From Flavobacteriales bacterium (GTDB lineage Bacteria; Bacteroidota; Bacteroidia; Flavobacteriales; UBA7430), in the NCBI GenBank assembly GCA_002707145.1, contig PAMD01000018.1:1-12846 (forward strand): a DNA stretch of 12,846 nucleotides. The letters run 5' to 3'. Made by a program: the position numbers and the translations under genes. The number at the start of each line of letters is the position of its first letter. Position 1 is the stretch's first letter. Shown here piece after piece: positions 1 through 7,645 of the stretch. Below the pieces are notes generated by a model that worked only from the letters and a program-made list of their open reading frames with translations, did no database searches and was not told the origin of the DNA.

Positions 1-209
1 GATTCATCACCTGTATTTGCAGCTGAATCATAATTATATGCAGTACTATCTGTACACCCTACAGCAACAGCTACACAACCTACATCTGTATTTGCAGTAG
101 CATCGTAATTAAAGGCAGTACTATCTGTACATCCATTTACTACAGCTACACAACCTACATTTGTATTTGCAGTAGCATCATAGTTAAAGGCTGTATCATC
201 TGTACATCC
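1..209 (-). repeat. Short Cys/Asp repeats after the insert, three units to the window edge
   Basis: Residues 1092-1160 of the giant protein form three units of the type GCTDSTAFNYDATANTDVGC, closer to each other than to the 561-1886 block. The third unit is cut by the left window edge, so the array probably continues. Confidence 0.85.
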
Positions 210-3200
210 TTCAGCAACTGCTATACATGAAGAAACACTTTCAGAAATAGTAATAGACCAATCTGAACCTACTGGTATACCAGAACTGAATGCAACTCCA
301 TCTAAATTTTCATCCTCGTCCACAAGGTAAACCAAAAAACTATTGTACAAAGTACCATTCCAATTATGCTGGCCAGTGCGATGTTTGTAGGTGTAATCAG
401 TTCCGTTTAAATTCATTATATAAGTAGTGCTCATATCGAGTGAACTAAAGAAATCGGAGTAAGACATATCAACTGCTATGTAGTCCTGAGTGTAATTAGA
501 TATGTCTGCAACAGATGTTATTTGACCAGATTCAGTAGATTCTACTAAGGTAGTTTGGCTAGTATTAGCAGACGAATCATAATTATATGCAGAAGCATCC
601 ATACATCCCATTGCTACTGCAACACATGAACCATCATCAACATTTGCATTTGGTGTTGTATTAAATGCGTCAGCGTCTGTACAACCTGAAAGCACACATG
701 AACCATTATCAGTAGTTGCATTTGAATCATAATTGGTTGCCCAATCTGACATACAAGCTGCCAGTTCACAACCTTCATCAATATTTGCAAGGTCATCGTA
801 GTTATCAGCCCAGTCAGAAGTACATCCTTCTTTTTCACATGTACCATCATCTACATTTGCAGAACTATCATAGTTGTCAGCCCAGTAGCTAGTACAACCT
901 TCTATTAAACAAGAACCATTATCTGTAGTAGCTTGTATATCATAATTTGTTGCTAAAGCATCCATACAACCTACTTTATAACAACCTGAATTAATTGTTG
1001 CATTAGCATCGTAGTTGTCGTAACCCTCAATAGTACATTGAGCTAGTACACAACTTCCATCGTCTTCGGTAGCAAAGGAGTCATAGTTGTCTGCCCAGTC
1101 GGAAGTACAACCCTCTCTATCACAAGATCCATCATTTGAAGTGGCATTTGCATCATAATTGTCTGCCCAACTTAAAGTACATCCTGCTAAAGTACATGAA
1201 CCATCATCTATAGTAGCGTGTGCGTCATAATCAGGAGACCAATCAGCCATACATCCGGCTAATGAACAAGTATTGTCATCAGTTGTTGCGTTTGAATCAT
1301 AGTTGTCAGCCCAGTCGGAAGTACATCCAGGATTATCACAAGAACCATCATCTACATTTGCATCTGCATTATAGTTGTAGAAAAAATTATAAATACATCC
1401 TTCAATAAGACAAGATCCATCGTCGAAATTAGCATTATCATTATAGTTAGTAGCAGAGACGTTCATACAACCAACAATTAAACAAGAACCATCATCTATA
1501 GTAGCAATAGCATCAAAATTTTCTGCTGCTGAATCCATACAACCATTTCTGAAACAATCACCACTATCAGAAGTAGCATTTGCATCATAGTTATCTGAGA
1601 AAACATTTGTACAAGCAATTAGAGTACAAATCTCATTTTGAGGAGTATTAACATCAACATCAACATCATCAATTGAAGCTTGGTAATTATCTGCCCAGTC
1701 TAGAGTACATCCTGTAATAACAGCATAACATCCTACATTGGTATTAACCTGAGTCTGAACATCACCTGTTGGAGCATCATAATTAAATGCTGCTTCATCC
1801 ATACAACCATTGATAAATGGATAACAAGATCCATCGTCATCAGTTGCAAGTGTGGAAAAATTAAATGCAGTTAAATCTGTACAACCATCAACTTCGTCTG
1901 CATCACAAACACCGTCATCGTCTGCATCGTTATCTACTACAGTACCTGATCCATCAGTCTCACCTGAACAAGTTTCACAACCTGAAGCAAGAGTACAATC
2001 GCCAGCATCAGTGGCGGATGAATCATAATTACATGCATTATCATCTTGACATCCTACAACTTCGTCTGCATCACAAACACCGTCTTCGTCTGCATCGTTA
2101 TCTACTACAGTACCTGTTCCATCAGTTGCTCCTGAACAAGACTCACATCCAGTTGCAGAGACACATGAATCATCAGCATCTGTTGCTAAATCGTTATAAT
2201 TACAAGCGGTAACATCTTGACATCCTACAACTTCGTCTGCATCACAGACACCGTCATCATCTAAATCGTTATCTACTGCAGTACCTGAACCATCAGTAGC
2301 TCCTGAACAAGTTTCACAAAATGTAGCAAAATTACAAACGCCAGCATCTGTTGCAGCATCGTTATAATTACATGCAGAACTATCTTGACATCCTACAACT
2401 TCGTCTGCATCACAAACACCGTCAGCGTCTAAATCGTTATCTACTATAGTACCTGTCCCATTAGTCTCACCTGAACAAGTTTCACAACCAGAAGAAAGAG
2501 TACAATCTCCAGCATCTGTTGCATCTGAATTATAATTACAAGCGGTAACATCTTGACATCCTACAACTTCATCATCATCACAAACACCGTCATCGTCTGA
2601 ATCGTTTCCTACTATTGTACCTGTTCCATCTTGTTCCCCCGAACAAGTGTCACATCCTTTTTTGTACATACAATCGATACCAGCATCTGTTGCGCCGGAA
2701 TCATAATTACATGCAGAATCATCTTGACATCCTACAACTTCGTCTGCATCACAAACACCGTCATCATCTAAATCATTGTCAACTGTAGATAGACCATCTT
2801 CTGAGCATGACTGACAACCTGATGTAGTAACACATGAATCATCGGAATCTGTCGCGGATGAATCATAATTACAAGCGGTAACATCTTGACATCCTACAAC
2901 TTCATCATCATCACAAACACCGTCATCATCTTCATCGTTATCTACTACAGTACCTGAACCATCAGTAGCTCCTGAACAAGTTTCACAACCTGAAGCAAGA
3001 GTACAATCGCCAGCATCTGTGGCAGCATCGTTATAATTACATGCAGTATTATCTTGACATCCTAAAACTTCGTTTGCATCACAAACACCGTCATCATCTG
3101 CATCGTTATCAACTGTAGATAGACCATCTTCCGAACATGACTGACAGCCTGATATAGTAACACAGCTATTGTCAGAGACATTAACTGAATCATTATAATT

Positions 3201-3482
3201 ACAAGCATACTCATCATCACAACCAAAAACTTTTGCAATACACTCTTCAGGAACAATACCTGGATGCTCTGCTAAGGGGTTAAAATTGAATGCATTGGAA
3301 TCCATACATCCGGTTACAAAACAACTACCATCATCCTCAGTAGCTTCTAACCATGAGAAATAATTTGGGGAGTTTGTATTTTCAATACAACCTAGAATTG
3401 CGTCTTGCGCGTTGAGAGTTAAGCTCATCATACAACAGACAAGAGTTAACAAACCAATAAATTTTTGAGTAAAGTTTTTCAT
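1..3482 (-). CDS. Giant secreted Cys/Asp-rich repeat protein, N-terminal 1160 codons (3' end outside window)
   Basis: An uninterrupted minus-strand frame starts at the ATG complementary to 3480-3482 and stays open to the left edge, so the C-terminus is missing. Residues 1-26 (MKNFTQ... to LNAQ) form a signal peptide. Residues 27-86 hold two irregular Cys repeats. Residues 87-532 are eight ~56-aa units of the form GCQDxxACNY...GCETCSG...DNDxDDDGVCDADEV, whose Asp-rich part resembles thrombospondin type-3 calcium loops. Residues 533-974 are about eighteen ~24-aa units of the form GCxxDWADNYDxxATxDDGSC. Residues ~975-1086 are a Cys-free non-repeat insert, and short units then resume to the edge. 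The paired cysteines suggest disulfide-stapled, calcium-stiffened extracellular modules; this is inferred. The role is probably an adhesin or surface stalk, possibly T9SS-exported, but no sorting domain is visible because the end is cut off. Other-frame ORFs inside are shadows. Confidence 0.93.
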   Translation of the reverse strand, partial: MKNFTQKFIGLLTLVCCMMSLTLNAQDAILGCIENTNSPNYFSWLEATEDDGSCFVTGCMDSNAFNFNPLAEHPGIVPEECIAKVFGCDDEYACNYNDSVNVSDNSCVTISGCQSCSEDGLSTVDNDADDDGVCDANEVLGCQDNTACNYNDAATDAGDCTLASGCETCSGATDGSGTVVDNDEDDDGVCDDDEVVGCQDVTACNYDSSATDSDDSCVTTSGCQSCSEDGLSTVDNDLDDDGVCDADEVVGCQDDSACNYDSGATDAGIDCMYKKGCDTCSGEQDGTGTIVGNDSDDDGVCDDDEVVGCQDVTACNYNSDATDAGDCTLSSGCETCSGETNGTGTIVDNDLDADGVCDADEVVGCQDSSACNYNDAATDAGVCNFATFCETCSGATDGSGTAVDNDLDDDGVCDADEVVGCQDVTACNYNDLATDADDSCVSATGCESCSGATDGTGTVVDNDADEDGVCDADEVVGCQDDNACNYDSSATDAGDCTLASGCETCSGETDGSGTVVDNDADDDGVCDADEVDGCTDLTAFNFSTLATDDDGSCYPFINGCMDEAAFNYDAPTGDVQTQVNTNVGCYAVITGCTLDWADNYQASIDDVDVDVNTPQNEICTLIACTNVFSDNYDANATSDSGDCFRNGCMDSAAENFDAIATIDDGSCLIVGCMNVSATNYNDNANFDDGSCLIEGCIYNFFYNYNADANVDDGSCDNPGCTSDWADNYDSNATTDDNTCSLAGCMADWSPDYDAHATIDDGSCTLAGCTLSWADNYDANATSNDGSCDREGCTSDWADNYDSFATEDDGSCVLAQCTIEGYDNYDANATINSGCYKVGCMDALATNYDIQATTDNGSCLIEGCTSYWADNYDSSANVDDGTCEKEGCTSDWADNYDDLANIDEGCELAACMSDWATNYDSNATTDNGSCVLSGCTDADAFNTTPNANVDDGSCVAVAMGCMDASAYNYDSSANTSQTTLVESTESGQITSVADISNYTQDYIAVDMSYSDFFSSLDMSTTYIMNLNGTDYTYKHRTGQHNWNGTLYNSFLVYLVDEDENLDGVAFSSGIPVGSDWSITISESVSSCIAVAEGCTDDTAFNYDATANTNVGCVAVVNGCTDSTAFNYDATANTDVGCVAVAVGCTDSTAYNYDSAANTGDE
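225..560 (-). other. Cys-free insert domain within the repeat array
   Basis: Residues ~975-1086 of the giant protein interrupt the Cys/Asp array. The segment has no cysteine, is rich in Tyr, Ser and Thr, and alternates polar and aromatic residues (for example YIAVDMSYSDFFSSLDM and NGTLYNSFLVYLVDEDE), as expected of a beta-rich globular domain. The family was not recognised. A binding head displayed on a repeat stalk is one possible reading. Confidence 0.6.
561..1886 (-). repeat. About eighteen ~72-bp repeats coding 24-aa GCxxDWADNYD...DDGSC units
   Basis: These encode residues 533-974 of the giant repeat protein. A typical unit is GCTSDWADNYDSNATTDD plus a closing Cys, with two cysteines per unit and a dense Asp/Asn run. 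Units are mostly 24 residues long; a few near the start of the block (residues ~550-610) carry insertions such as the Val/Asp alternation DDVDVDVN. They are more diverged from each other than the long units, so this block looks older. The same motif occurs in the 6067-7614 protein, where it is interspersed with other domains. Confidence 0.88.
1887..3224 (-). repeat. Eight in-frame ~168-bp tandem repeats (TSP3-like Cys/Asp units)
   Basis: These encode residues 87-532 of the giant repeat protein. The conserved plus-strand word gacatcctacaac recurs at 2048, 2219, 2387, 2555, 2726 and 2888, with a variant at 3056, giving spacings of 171, 168, 168, 171 and 162-168 bp. All are multiples of three, so unit changes keep the reading frame. 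Each unit has GCQD..ACNY, a GC.(T/S)C pair and a DNDxDDDGVCD loop. Units 1 and 3 carry the variant QSCSEDGLSTVDND; the others carry ETCSG or a close variant followed by a (T/S)GT stretch. Long stretches are nearly identical at DNA level, which suggests recent duplication or gene conversion. Confidence 0.9.
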
Positions 3483-3535
3483 TGTAGGGGGGTTAAAATT
3501 TATAAAAAAAATAAAAATCGTTTTTGTAGCAAAAC

Positions 3536-3549
3536 CTACCCGGAGGTAG
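3536..3549 (-). promoter_or_regulatory. Small 5'-leader hairpin
   Basis: On the minus strand CTACC-TCCG-GGTAG forms a 5-bp GC-containing stem with a 4-nt loop. It sits just after the predicted transcription start of the giant gene, in otherwise very AT-rich DNA. It could protect the 5' end of a long mRNA or affect translation. It is too short to call a riboswitch. Confidence 0.35.
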
Positions 3550-3561
3550 TTCATGCAAATC

Positions 3562-3592
3562 CAAAAGTAGAGAAAAAATTATTAACAACAAA
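3562..3592 (-). promoter_or_regulatory. Bacteroidota-type promoter of the giant repeat protein gene
   Basis: On the minus strand TTTG (3589-3592) is followed after exactly 19 nt by TACTTTTG (3562-3569), matching the primary sigma-factor consensus TTTG-N19-TAnnTTTG known from Bacteroidota. The start codon lies about 80 nt downstream, leaving an untranslated leader of roughly 70 nt. Confidence 0.7.
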
Positions 3593-4064
3593 ATATAAAC
3601 TCAAATCATCTTATCAAAATAAATACCAACCACAATAACATTAAATCATTAACAACAACAAATCAGACACATAGGCGATTTTTTTGAGTGAAAAAAAAGA
3701 GTAAAATAATTTATTTTAAGAATAATATTGGAGATATTTTGGAGTTATTTTAATGTTTGATATACGAGAATTGTTAATAATATAATAAATCACATACTTG
3801 ACTGATAATATTTTGACTATTTAATTTAAAATCCCTCATATTTTTTTCAGAAAAAAAGAATTACGCAGCACCTAAAAAAATCTCATTGTATCATCTCATA
3901 AAACATCAAAATATTTTAGCTGAAAAAATAAATTTTGATTTTATTTTGCGAACTAAATCTTGACTCAAAGGAAATTATTAAAGGATGTAAGTAGCCAATT
4001 TTTTCTGTAAGACTATTTTCAAGAGTAGGTGCTAATAACCCAAAAGATCCAAACAATATTTAAC
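3593..4064. other. AT-rich intergenic region, no gene seen
   Basis: The stretch lies between the 3' end of the 4065-4976 gene and the promoter of the giant gene. It contains only very short ORFs, poly-A/T runs and an 8-bp inverted repeat (atcaaaat at 3905-3912, attttgat at 3932-3939) without a following T-run. No RNA gene or coding signal was recognised. Confidence 0.6.
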
Positions 4065-4976
4065 TTAATCTTTATCCTGCTGCAACTCATATTTATTATG
4101 AACAGTGATAATAATTAAACCGTATAGTACAGCGGCCACAATAAGAATTGTACTAATGAGCCCAGTTACACCAAAAGACATCCTTAAAAGAATAGTGGAA
4201 ATAATAAAACCTGAATTCCTGATAATTTTATGAAACTTATCGGTATAAAAAAAAGAGAGTAATAGTAGCACAACGTCAACAAGAATTAAAATCGTAAAAA
4301 ACTCATCAAAGAACAGATTATTTAGACTAGAAAGAGGAGCAATATTAGGACTAAAAAAGAAACCATTGACCCATGTATAAAGAGTATACGAGGCCAAAAA
4401 AAAGAATATTGGAACCAAAAGAGTCGCGATTATTTTTTTCATCTTAATAAAGTTGACTAACTCTGAATCCTGACTTGAGGTCTTTTTGATGCGGCGACTT
4501 TTTTGTGTAAACAAATAAATTAAATAAAAAAGAATAATAGACGCCACAAGGTCATAAGTAAACTGAAGATCTTGGCTAATTTTGAACCAGTCGGAAGAAA
4601 ACTCTAAAACTGATAAGTCTTTAAAAAGCCTTCTAATAATAATCAATGAAATAATTTCATACTGCTTAGTTAGGTAACTTGTGAATGATTTTGGTAAATA
4701 ATACACTAACAAATACACCTCATATAAAAGTATGAAAGAGAAAGGAGTGTAAATAGCTGAAATAGGATTAGAAAATAAATTTGATTCGATGGGCAAATCG
4801 ATTAGGCCGTACTTAAACAAATAGATCAGAGTCAGATGAACCAAGAATGAAGCTAGAGCTAAAAAAAGAGTGAGTTTTTCAATCTTTCGACGCGAATTTT
4901 CTGAGCTAATCAAACGAAACAAAAAAGATCTAAAAATCAATCCTTGATCTATTAACACGTCTTTCTTTAAATTCAT
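4065..4976 (-). CDS. Multi-pass inner-membrane protein of unknown function
   Basis: This encodes 303 aa, from an ATG (complement of 4974-4976) to TAA at 4065. About six or seven hydrophobic helices are visible near residues 35-57, 71-93, 138-157, 181-203, 224-244 and 255-291, the last probably a pair. A central stretch runs IYTPFSFILLYEVYLLVYYLPKS and then KQYEIISLIIIRRLFKDLS; it looks like the conserved core of a Bacteroidota membrane family, recalled from memory without a named function. Loops at 158-181 and the C-terminus are charged. There is no signal peptide and no catalytic motif. The gene stands alone with its own promoter, divergent from the small membrane genes at 5234. A transporter or channel-like role is possible but unsupported. 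Confidence 0.88.
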   Translation of the reverse strand: MNLKKDVLIDQGLIFRSFLFRLISSENSRRKIEKLTLFLALASFLVHLTLIYLFKYGLIDLPIESNLFSNPISAIYTPFSFILLYEVYLLVYYLPKSFTSYLTKQYEIISLIIIRRLFKDLSVLEFSSDWFKISQDLQFTYDLVASIILFYLIYLFTQKSRRIKKTSSQDSELVNFIKMKKIIATLLVPIFFFLASYTLYTWVNGFFFSPNIAPLSSLNNLFFDEFFTILILVDVVLLLLSFFYTDKFHKIIRNSGFIISTILLRMSFGVTGLISTILIVAAVLYGLIIITVHNKYELQQDKD

Positions 4977-5036
4977 TTACAAAATTTAGGAGATTTAACA
5001 AGAAAAAAGGAGTGAATGTTCTTGATTAATATGTTT

Positions 5037-5067
5037 CAAATTTAGAATCTTAATTCAACTTATCAAA
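5037..5067 (-). promoter_or_regulatory. Bacteroidota-type promoter of the 4065-4976 membrane-protein gene
   Basis: On the minus strand TTTG (5064-5067) is followed by 19 nt and then TAAATTTG (5037-5044), a full match to TTTG-N19-TAnnTTTG. It lies 60 nt upstream of the ATG. The geometry is identical to the promoter at 3562-3592. Confidence 0.7.
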
Positions 5068-5233
5068 ATGAGTCAAAAATATTATTAATTGGAATTTGTA
5101 AAAGAATATTTATTTAAAAAAAACTAGATATCATGGTTTTAAAAAATATCATGTAATTTTAAAATAAATTATCAATGTAAATTAACATAACTCAAAGTCT
5201 ATTTGTAACTTGCTGCCTAAATAAAACGCAATA

Positions 5234-5431
5234 ATGAAAAACACAATACAATTTCTTACCATTTACTACCCTGTAATACTAGCCTTCCTTTCCTTTCTAT
5301 ACTCAGTATCACTTTATTTTACTGGAAATGAAAACGATGGAATTTTCGTGGGGATTTGGGTTCCCTCCATATTAGCATTGTCTATTTGTATAAGACAAAG
5401 AAGAAATGACTTTCATAACAGCAAAAAATAA
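5234..5431 (+). CDS. Small two-helix membrane protein (65 aa)
   Basis: This encodes 65 aa. Hydrophobic segments at about residues 10-29 and 36-53 are separated by a short acidic loop (GNENDG), and the protein ends in a basic tail (RQRRNDFHNSKK). The segment GIFVGIWVPSILAL looks like a conserved core rather than a chance hydrophobic stretch. The stop codon is 5 nt before the ATG of the 47-aa gene at 5437, so the two are almost certainly co-transcribed. By the positive-inside rule both termini are likely cytoplasmic. No complete promoter was found; TCTATTTG at 5198-5205 matches seven of eight -7 positions but has no -33 partner. Function is unknown; a small accessory subunit of a transporter is a guess. 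Confidence 0.72.
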   Translation: MKNTIQFLTIYYPVILAFLSFLYSVSLYFTGNENDGIFVGIWVPSILALSICIRQRRNDFHNSKK

Positions 5432-5436
5432 CCTTC

Positions 5437-5580
5437 ATGAAGATATCAATGTTTATTATTGGTTCCATCATCTTTACATTATATATGGCGGGACTTTTGT
5501 ATATGGTTAATTGGGGGCATAAATCTCAGGAAGAAGAATCATTAAATGATCCGGAAAATAAAAATTCTAAAAAGGTTTAA
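5437..5580 (+). CDS. Small single-helix membrane protein (47 aa)
   Basis: The ATG at 5437 opens a 47-codon frame ending in TAA at 5578-5580. One hydrophobic helix (about residues 4-24, MFIIGSIIFTLYMAGLLYMV) is followed by NWGHKSQEEES and a strongly charged hydrophilic tail ending in Lys-Lys-Val. The gene starts 5 nt after the 65-aa gene, and the two topologies complement each other. That pattern is typical of a paired set of small membrane subunits. Coding is supported by the operon spacing and by a clear helix-plus-charged-tail layout; no family name can be given. Confidence 0.65.
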   Translation: MKISMFIIGSIIFTLYMAGLLYMVNWGHKSQEEESLNDPENKNSKKV

Positions 5581-5680
5581 ATCGAATCCCTTAATAATCT
5601 TACCTGCTTTACAACAATTCCTATTGTCTAACTGATGGCAGTTATCCCGATAAAAAGTCAAACACTTCACTTTTAAACCT

Positions 5681-5703
5681 GAAATAAGATTCTATCTTTT
5701 TTC
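5681..5703 (+). terminator. Possible weak terminator after the small membrane-protein pair
   Basis: GAAATAAGAT-TCT-ATCTTTTTTC pairs at nine of ten positions with one T-T mismatch and carries a T-run in its 3' arm. The stem is almost all A-T and lies about 100 nt after the 5580 stop, so support is weak. Confidence 0.3.
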
Positions 5704-6000
5704 ATTACAATAGAAAAATTCTTTACACTTATCAATGTTAATTTCGATTAGCACTGAATACTATCGTGGAACATTTTTGTAAAAATTCAAAACATTTCTT
5801 AACAGTATAATAATTCCCAGTTCATCATAAAATAATTTGGTCAATGTCAACTTCTTTATTGAACTCTTTTGCAAGAAATAGATAATTTAAACATTTGTTC
5901 TAATTAATATAAATGAAAATATAGAATATAGTACATCAGCATGGTAACCTCAGAAAATAGAATGAATAAAATGTCGCTTTTGGGATTTATTTCATTATAA

Positions 6001-6033
6001 ATTGTAGTAATATTGTAGTTATATTGTAGTATT
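6001..6033. repeat. Three tandem copies of an 11-bp repeat (ATTGTAGTnnT)
   Basis: The copies are attgtagtaat, attgtagttat and attgtagtatt, head to tail. The ATTGTAGT core is invariant and the spacing of 11 bp is about one helical turn, so the copies face the same side of the DNA. It lies just past the stop of the minus-strand gene at 6067. It may be a protein-binding array or simply a slippage product. Confidence 0.7.
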
Positions 6034-6066
6034 TTTTATTTAAAAAAAACTTATTAAAATCTATAA

Positions 6067-7614
6067 CTATGGAGTACCTTGTTGTACTCTTTTCTCAACC
6101 TCACCATTGGCATAAATGTAAAAAAGAAGACTTCCTATATTGTGTTTTGTATGAACTCTGCCTAAAACATCTACCATCAAAACAAGGGAGGTAGCATTTT
6201 TATCTAACTCATTAAATCCCATCCCATCATCAAAATCGATCTCATCACACTGTCCGTCCTGATCAATATCAGATATACAACTCCCTAGACAATCTAGATA
6301 CACTTCAATAGGAAATAAACAAGTACTATCATCTTGATTGGCTATGAAGTCCCAATTACAAGCTGTGGAATCTGTGCAACCAAACAAAGGATAAATACAT
6401 GAACCATCTTCGGATGTTGCATTTAGCAAAAAATTAATCGCTGTAGAATCCGTACAGCCCTCCAAATTATTAGCCCCACAAGAACCGTTACCTATATAAA
6501 AATCTACAGAGGCCTGTTCACCTTGTAATGTGTAGGAAAAATCTCCAATCTCAAAGGTGTTACCAATCCAATCTTCAGTAATATTACAATCGGCAAACAT
6601 GAATAAATTATAGCACCCCTGTGGAAGACAAATTCCTTCACTAAAATTACTTTCAAACACATGCCCAAAAAACAGAGCTCCATTATTTATTTGAAAAAAC
6701 ACTCGATTATCTATTATCGGATCATAAGAAACAGAAATAGTTTGATAGTCTTGCTCACAATATAAACAAGAACCATCATCCAAAGTAATTTCTACTCCTG
6801 AATAGTTTTGCGCCTCAGGATCTAAACAGCCAATACAATTATAATCACAGAGATCTAAATTATTTAGTGTAACTGCCACATCAAAATTACAAGCGTCTTG
6901 ATCAGCACAACCAATAATATATTCACATGAAAAATCATTCGCTCCTGCGTTAGAGTCAAAATTTTCTGCTACTGGGTCAATGCATCCAAAAATAGGGGAA
7001 TCCATAAAAGAGCAATCGTTATCGACGCATCTGACACCTCTAACAAGGGCTGAATTACTCTTAGACCACACATATTCAATTGGACCTGCTGGCTCCCCCG
7101 TGTTAGCACTAAAAGAATATGGGGATATAGCCCAAGCACTACTCATATTTACTTGAGTGGAACTCCAGTGAAATCCAGAATGTATGGAATCTCCACCATG
7201 AACTTGAATGACTGAATCAATTAGATTGGTATTTAGCATGATTTGCCAAAGTTCTGCTCTAGAGGGTAAAAACCAGTCAGAATAGCCTCCATTCATACTT
7301 GAGGAAACAATGTTTGCCGCATAGTGTAGATTACTATTTTCAGCCAAATTTTGAGTATTGAATTGACCGGATCCGATAAACTCCTCAACAGCTCCTGGAT
7401 TACTAAGCCAATGAACTCCCCAATCAGAAAGAAGGGGTTCCTCAGGTATCCAATCAAAAGTGGCATCTATATATGTAGTGTCTATAATTAATCCATGGCC
7501 TGAGGAATCTGTGTAAAAAATAATTCCACCTTGATGGAAGTCTCCAATACTTTGAGCGATAGTCACATATGAGAAAATAAATAAAGGAAAAATAAGGTAG
7601 ATTTTTTTGATCAC
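6067..7614 (-). CDS. Secreted DUF1566-like protein with Cys/Asp repeats and T9SS-like C-terminal domain
   Basis: This encodes 515 aa, starting at a GTG (complement of 7612-7614). No ATG lies between it and the upstream in-frame stop at 7630, so GTG is the only standard start that keeps the signal peptide (residues 1-21, ending in TIAQ). Residues 25-198 match the DUF1566 / Fib_succ_major-type lectin-like fold: GGIIFYTD, GYSDWFLPSRAELWQI, HWSSTQ and ALVRGVRCV. Residues 206-285 carry three GCxDxxAxNFD Cys/Asp repeats. Residues 286-384 form a Cys-bounded beta domain (LPQGCYNLFMF...WIGNTF). Residues 386-433 hold two more repeats, and 440-460 an Asp-rich loop DIDQDGQCDE. Residues 476-510 (MVDVLGR...FYIYANGEVEKRV) look like a T9SS sorting domain. 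Likely surface-anchored or secreted and possibly glycan-binding; the ligand is unknown. Confidence 0.9.
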   Translation of the reverse strand: MIKKIYLIFPLFIFSYVTIAQSIGDFHQGGIIFYTDSSGHGLIIDTTYIDATFDWIPEEPLLSDWGVHWLSNPGAVEEFIGSGQFNTQNLAENSNLHYAANIVSSSMNGGYSDWFLPSRAELWQIMLNTNLIDSVIQVHGGDSIHSGFHWSSTQVNMSSAWAISPYSFSANTGEPAGPIEYVWSKSNSALVRGVRCVDNDCSFMDSPIFGCIDPVAENFDSNAGANDFSCEYIIGCADQDACNFDVAVTLNNLDLCDYNCIGCLDPEAQNYSGVEITLDDGSCLYCEQDYQTISVSYDPIIDNRVFFQINNGALFFGHVFESNFSEGICLPQGCYNLFMFADCNITEDWIGNTFEIGDFSYTLQGEQASVDFYIGNGSCGANNLEGCTDSTAINFLLNATSEDGSCIYPLFGCTDSTACNWDFIANQDDSTCLFPIEVYLDCLGSCISDIDQDGQCDEIDFDDGMGFNELDKNATSLVLMVDVLGRVHTKHNIGSLLFYIYANGEVEKRVQQGTP

Positions 7615-7645
7615 AACTATAGGTTTGGTTTATAAGATAACAAGA

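Larger units (their letters stand above)
5581..6066. other. Intergenic region between convergent genes, no gene seen
   Basis: The region separates the plus-strand pair ending at 5580 from the minus-strand gene ending at 6067. It is AT-rich, with only trivial ORFs (for example 19 codons at 5941-6000). It holds a weak terminator-like stem (5681-5703) and a triple 11-bp direct repeat (6001-6033). No homology to a degraded gene was recognised. Confidence 0.6.

Noticed and set aside
1887..3224. Regularly spaced repeats that might suggest a CRISPR array
   Set aside because: The period is ~168 bp, the repeats lie in frame within a coding region, and the intervening sequences are themselves repeated, unlike spacers.
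614..3256. Several small ORFs in other frames inside the giant repeat gene (for example 614-850, 1220-1408, 1865-2212, 3062-3256)
   Set aside because: Their composition (His/Leu/Gln- or Met/Val/Leu-rich) is a by-product of the repeated DNA read in the wrong frame or strand; the Cys/Asp frame is continuous and has a signal peptide.
3905..3939. Inverted repeat atcaaaat ... attttgat as a terminator for the 4065-4976 gene
   Set aside because: All but two of the sixteen arm bases are A or T, the loop is 19 nt, and no T-run follows on the minus strand; such repeats arise easily by chance here.
4065..4976. Reading IISLIIIRRLFKDLS as a voltage-sensor S4 helix
   Set aside because: It has only two adjacent arginines, without the regular every-third-residue charge pattern, so a channel assignment is unsupported.
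5941..6000. A 19-codon ORF (MVTSENRMNKMSLLGFISL)
   Set aside because: It is too short, has no promoter or neighbour context, and is not distinguishable from chance.
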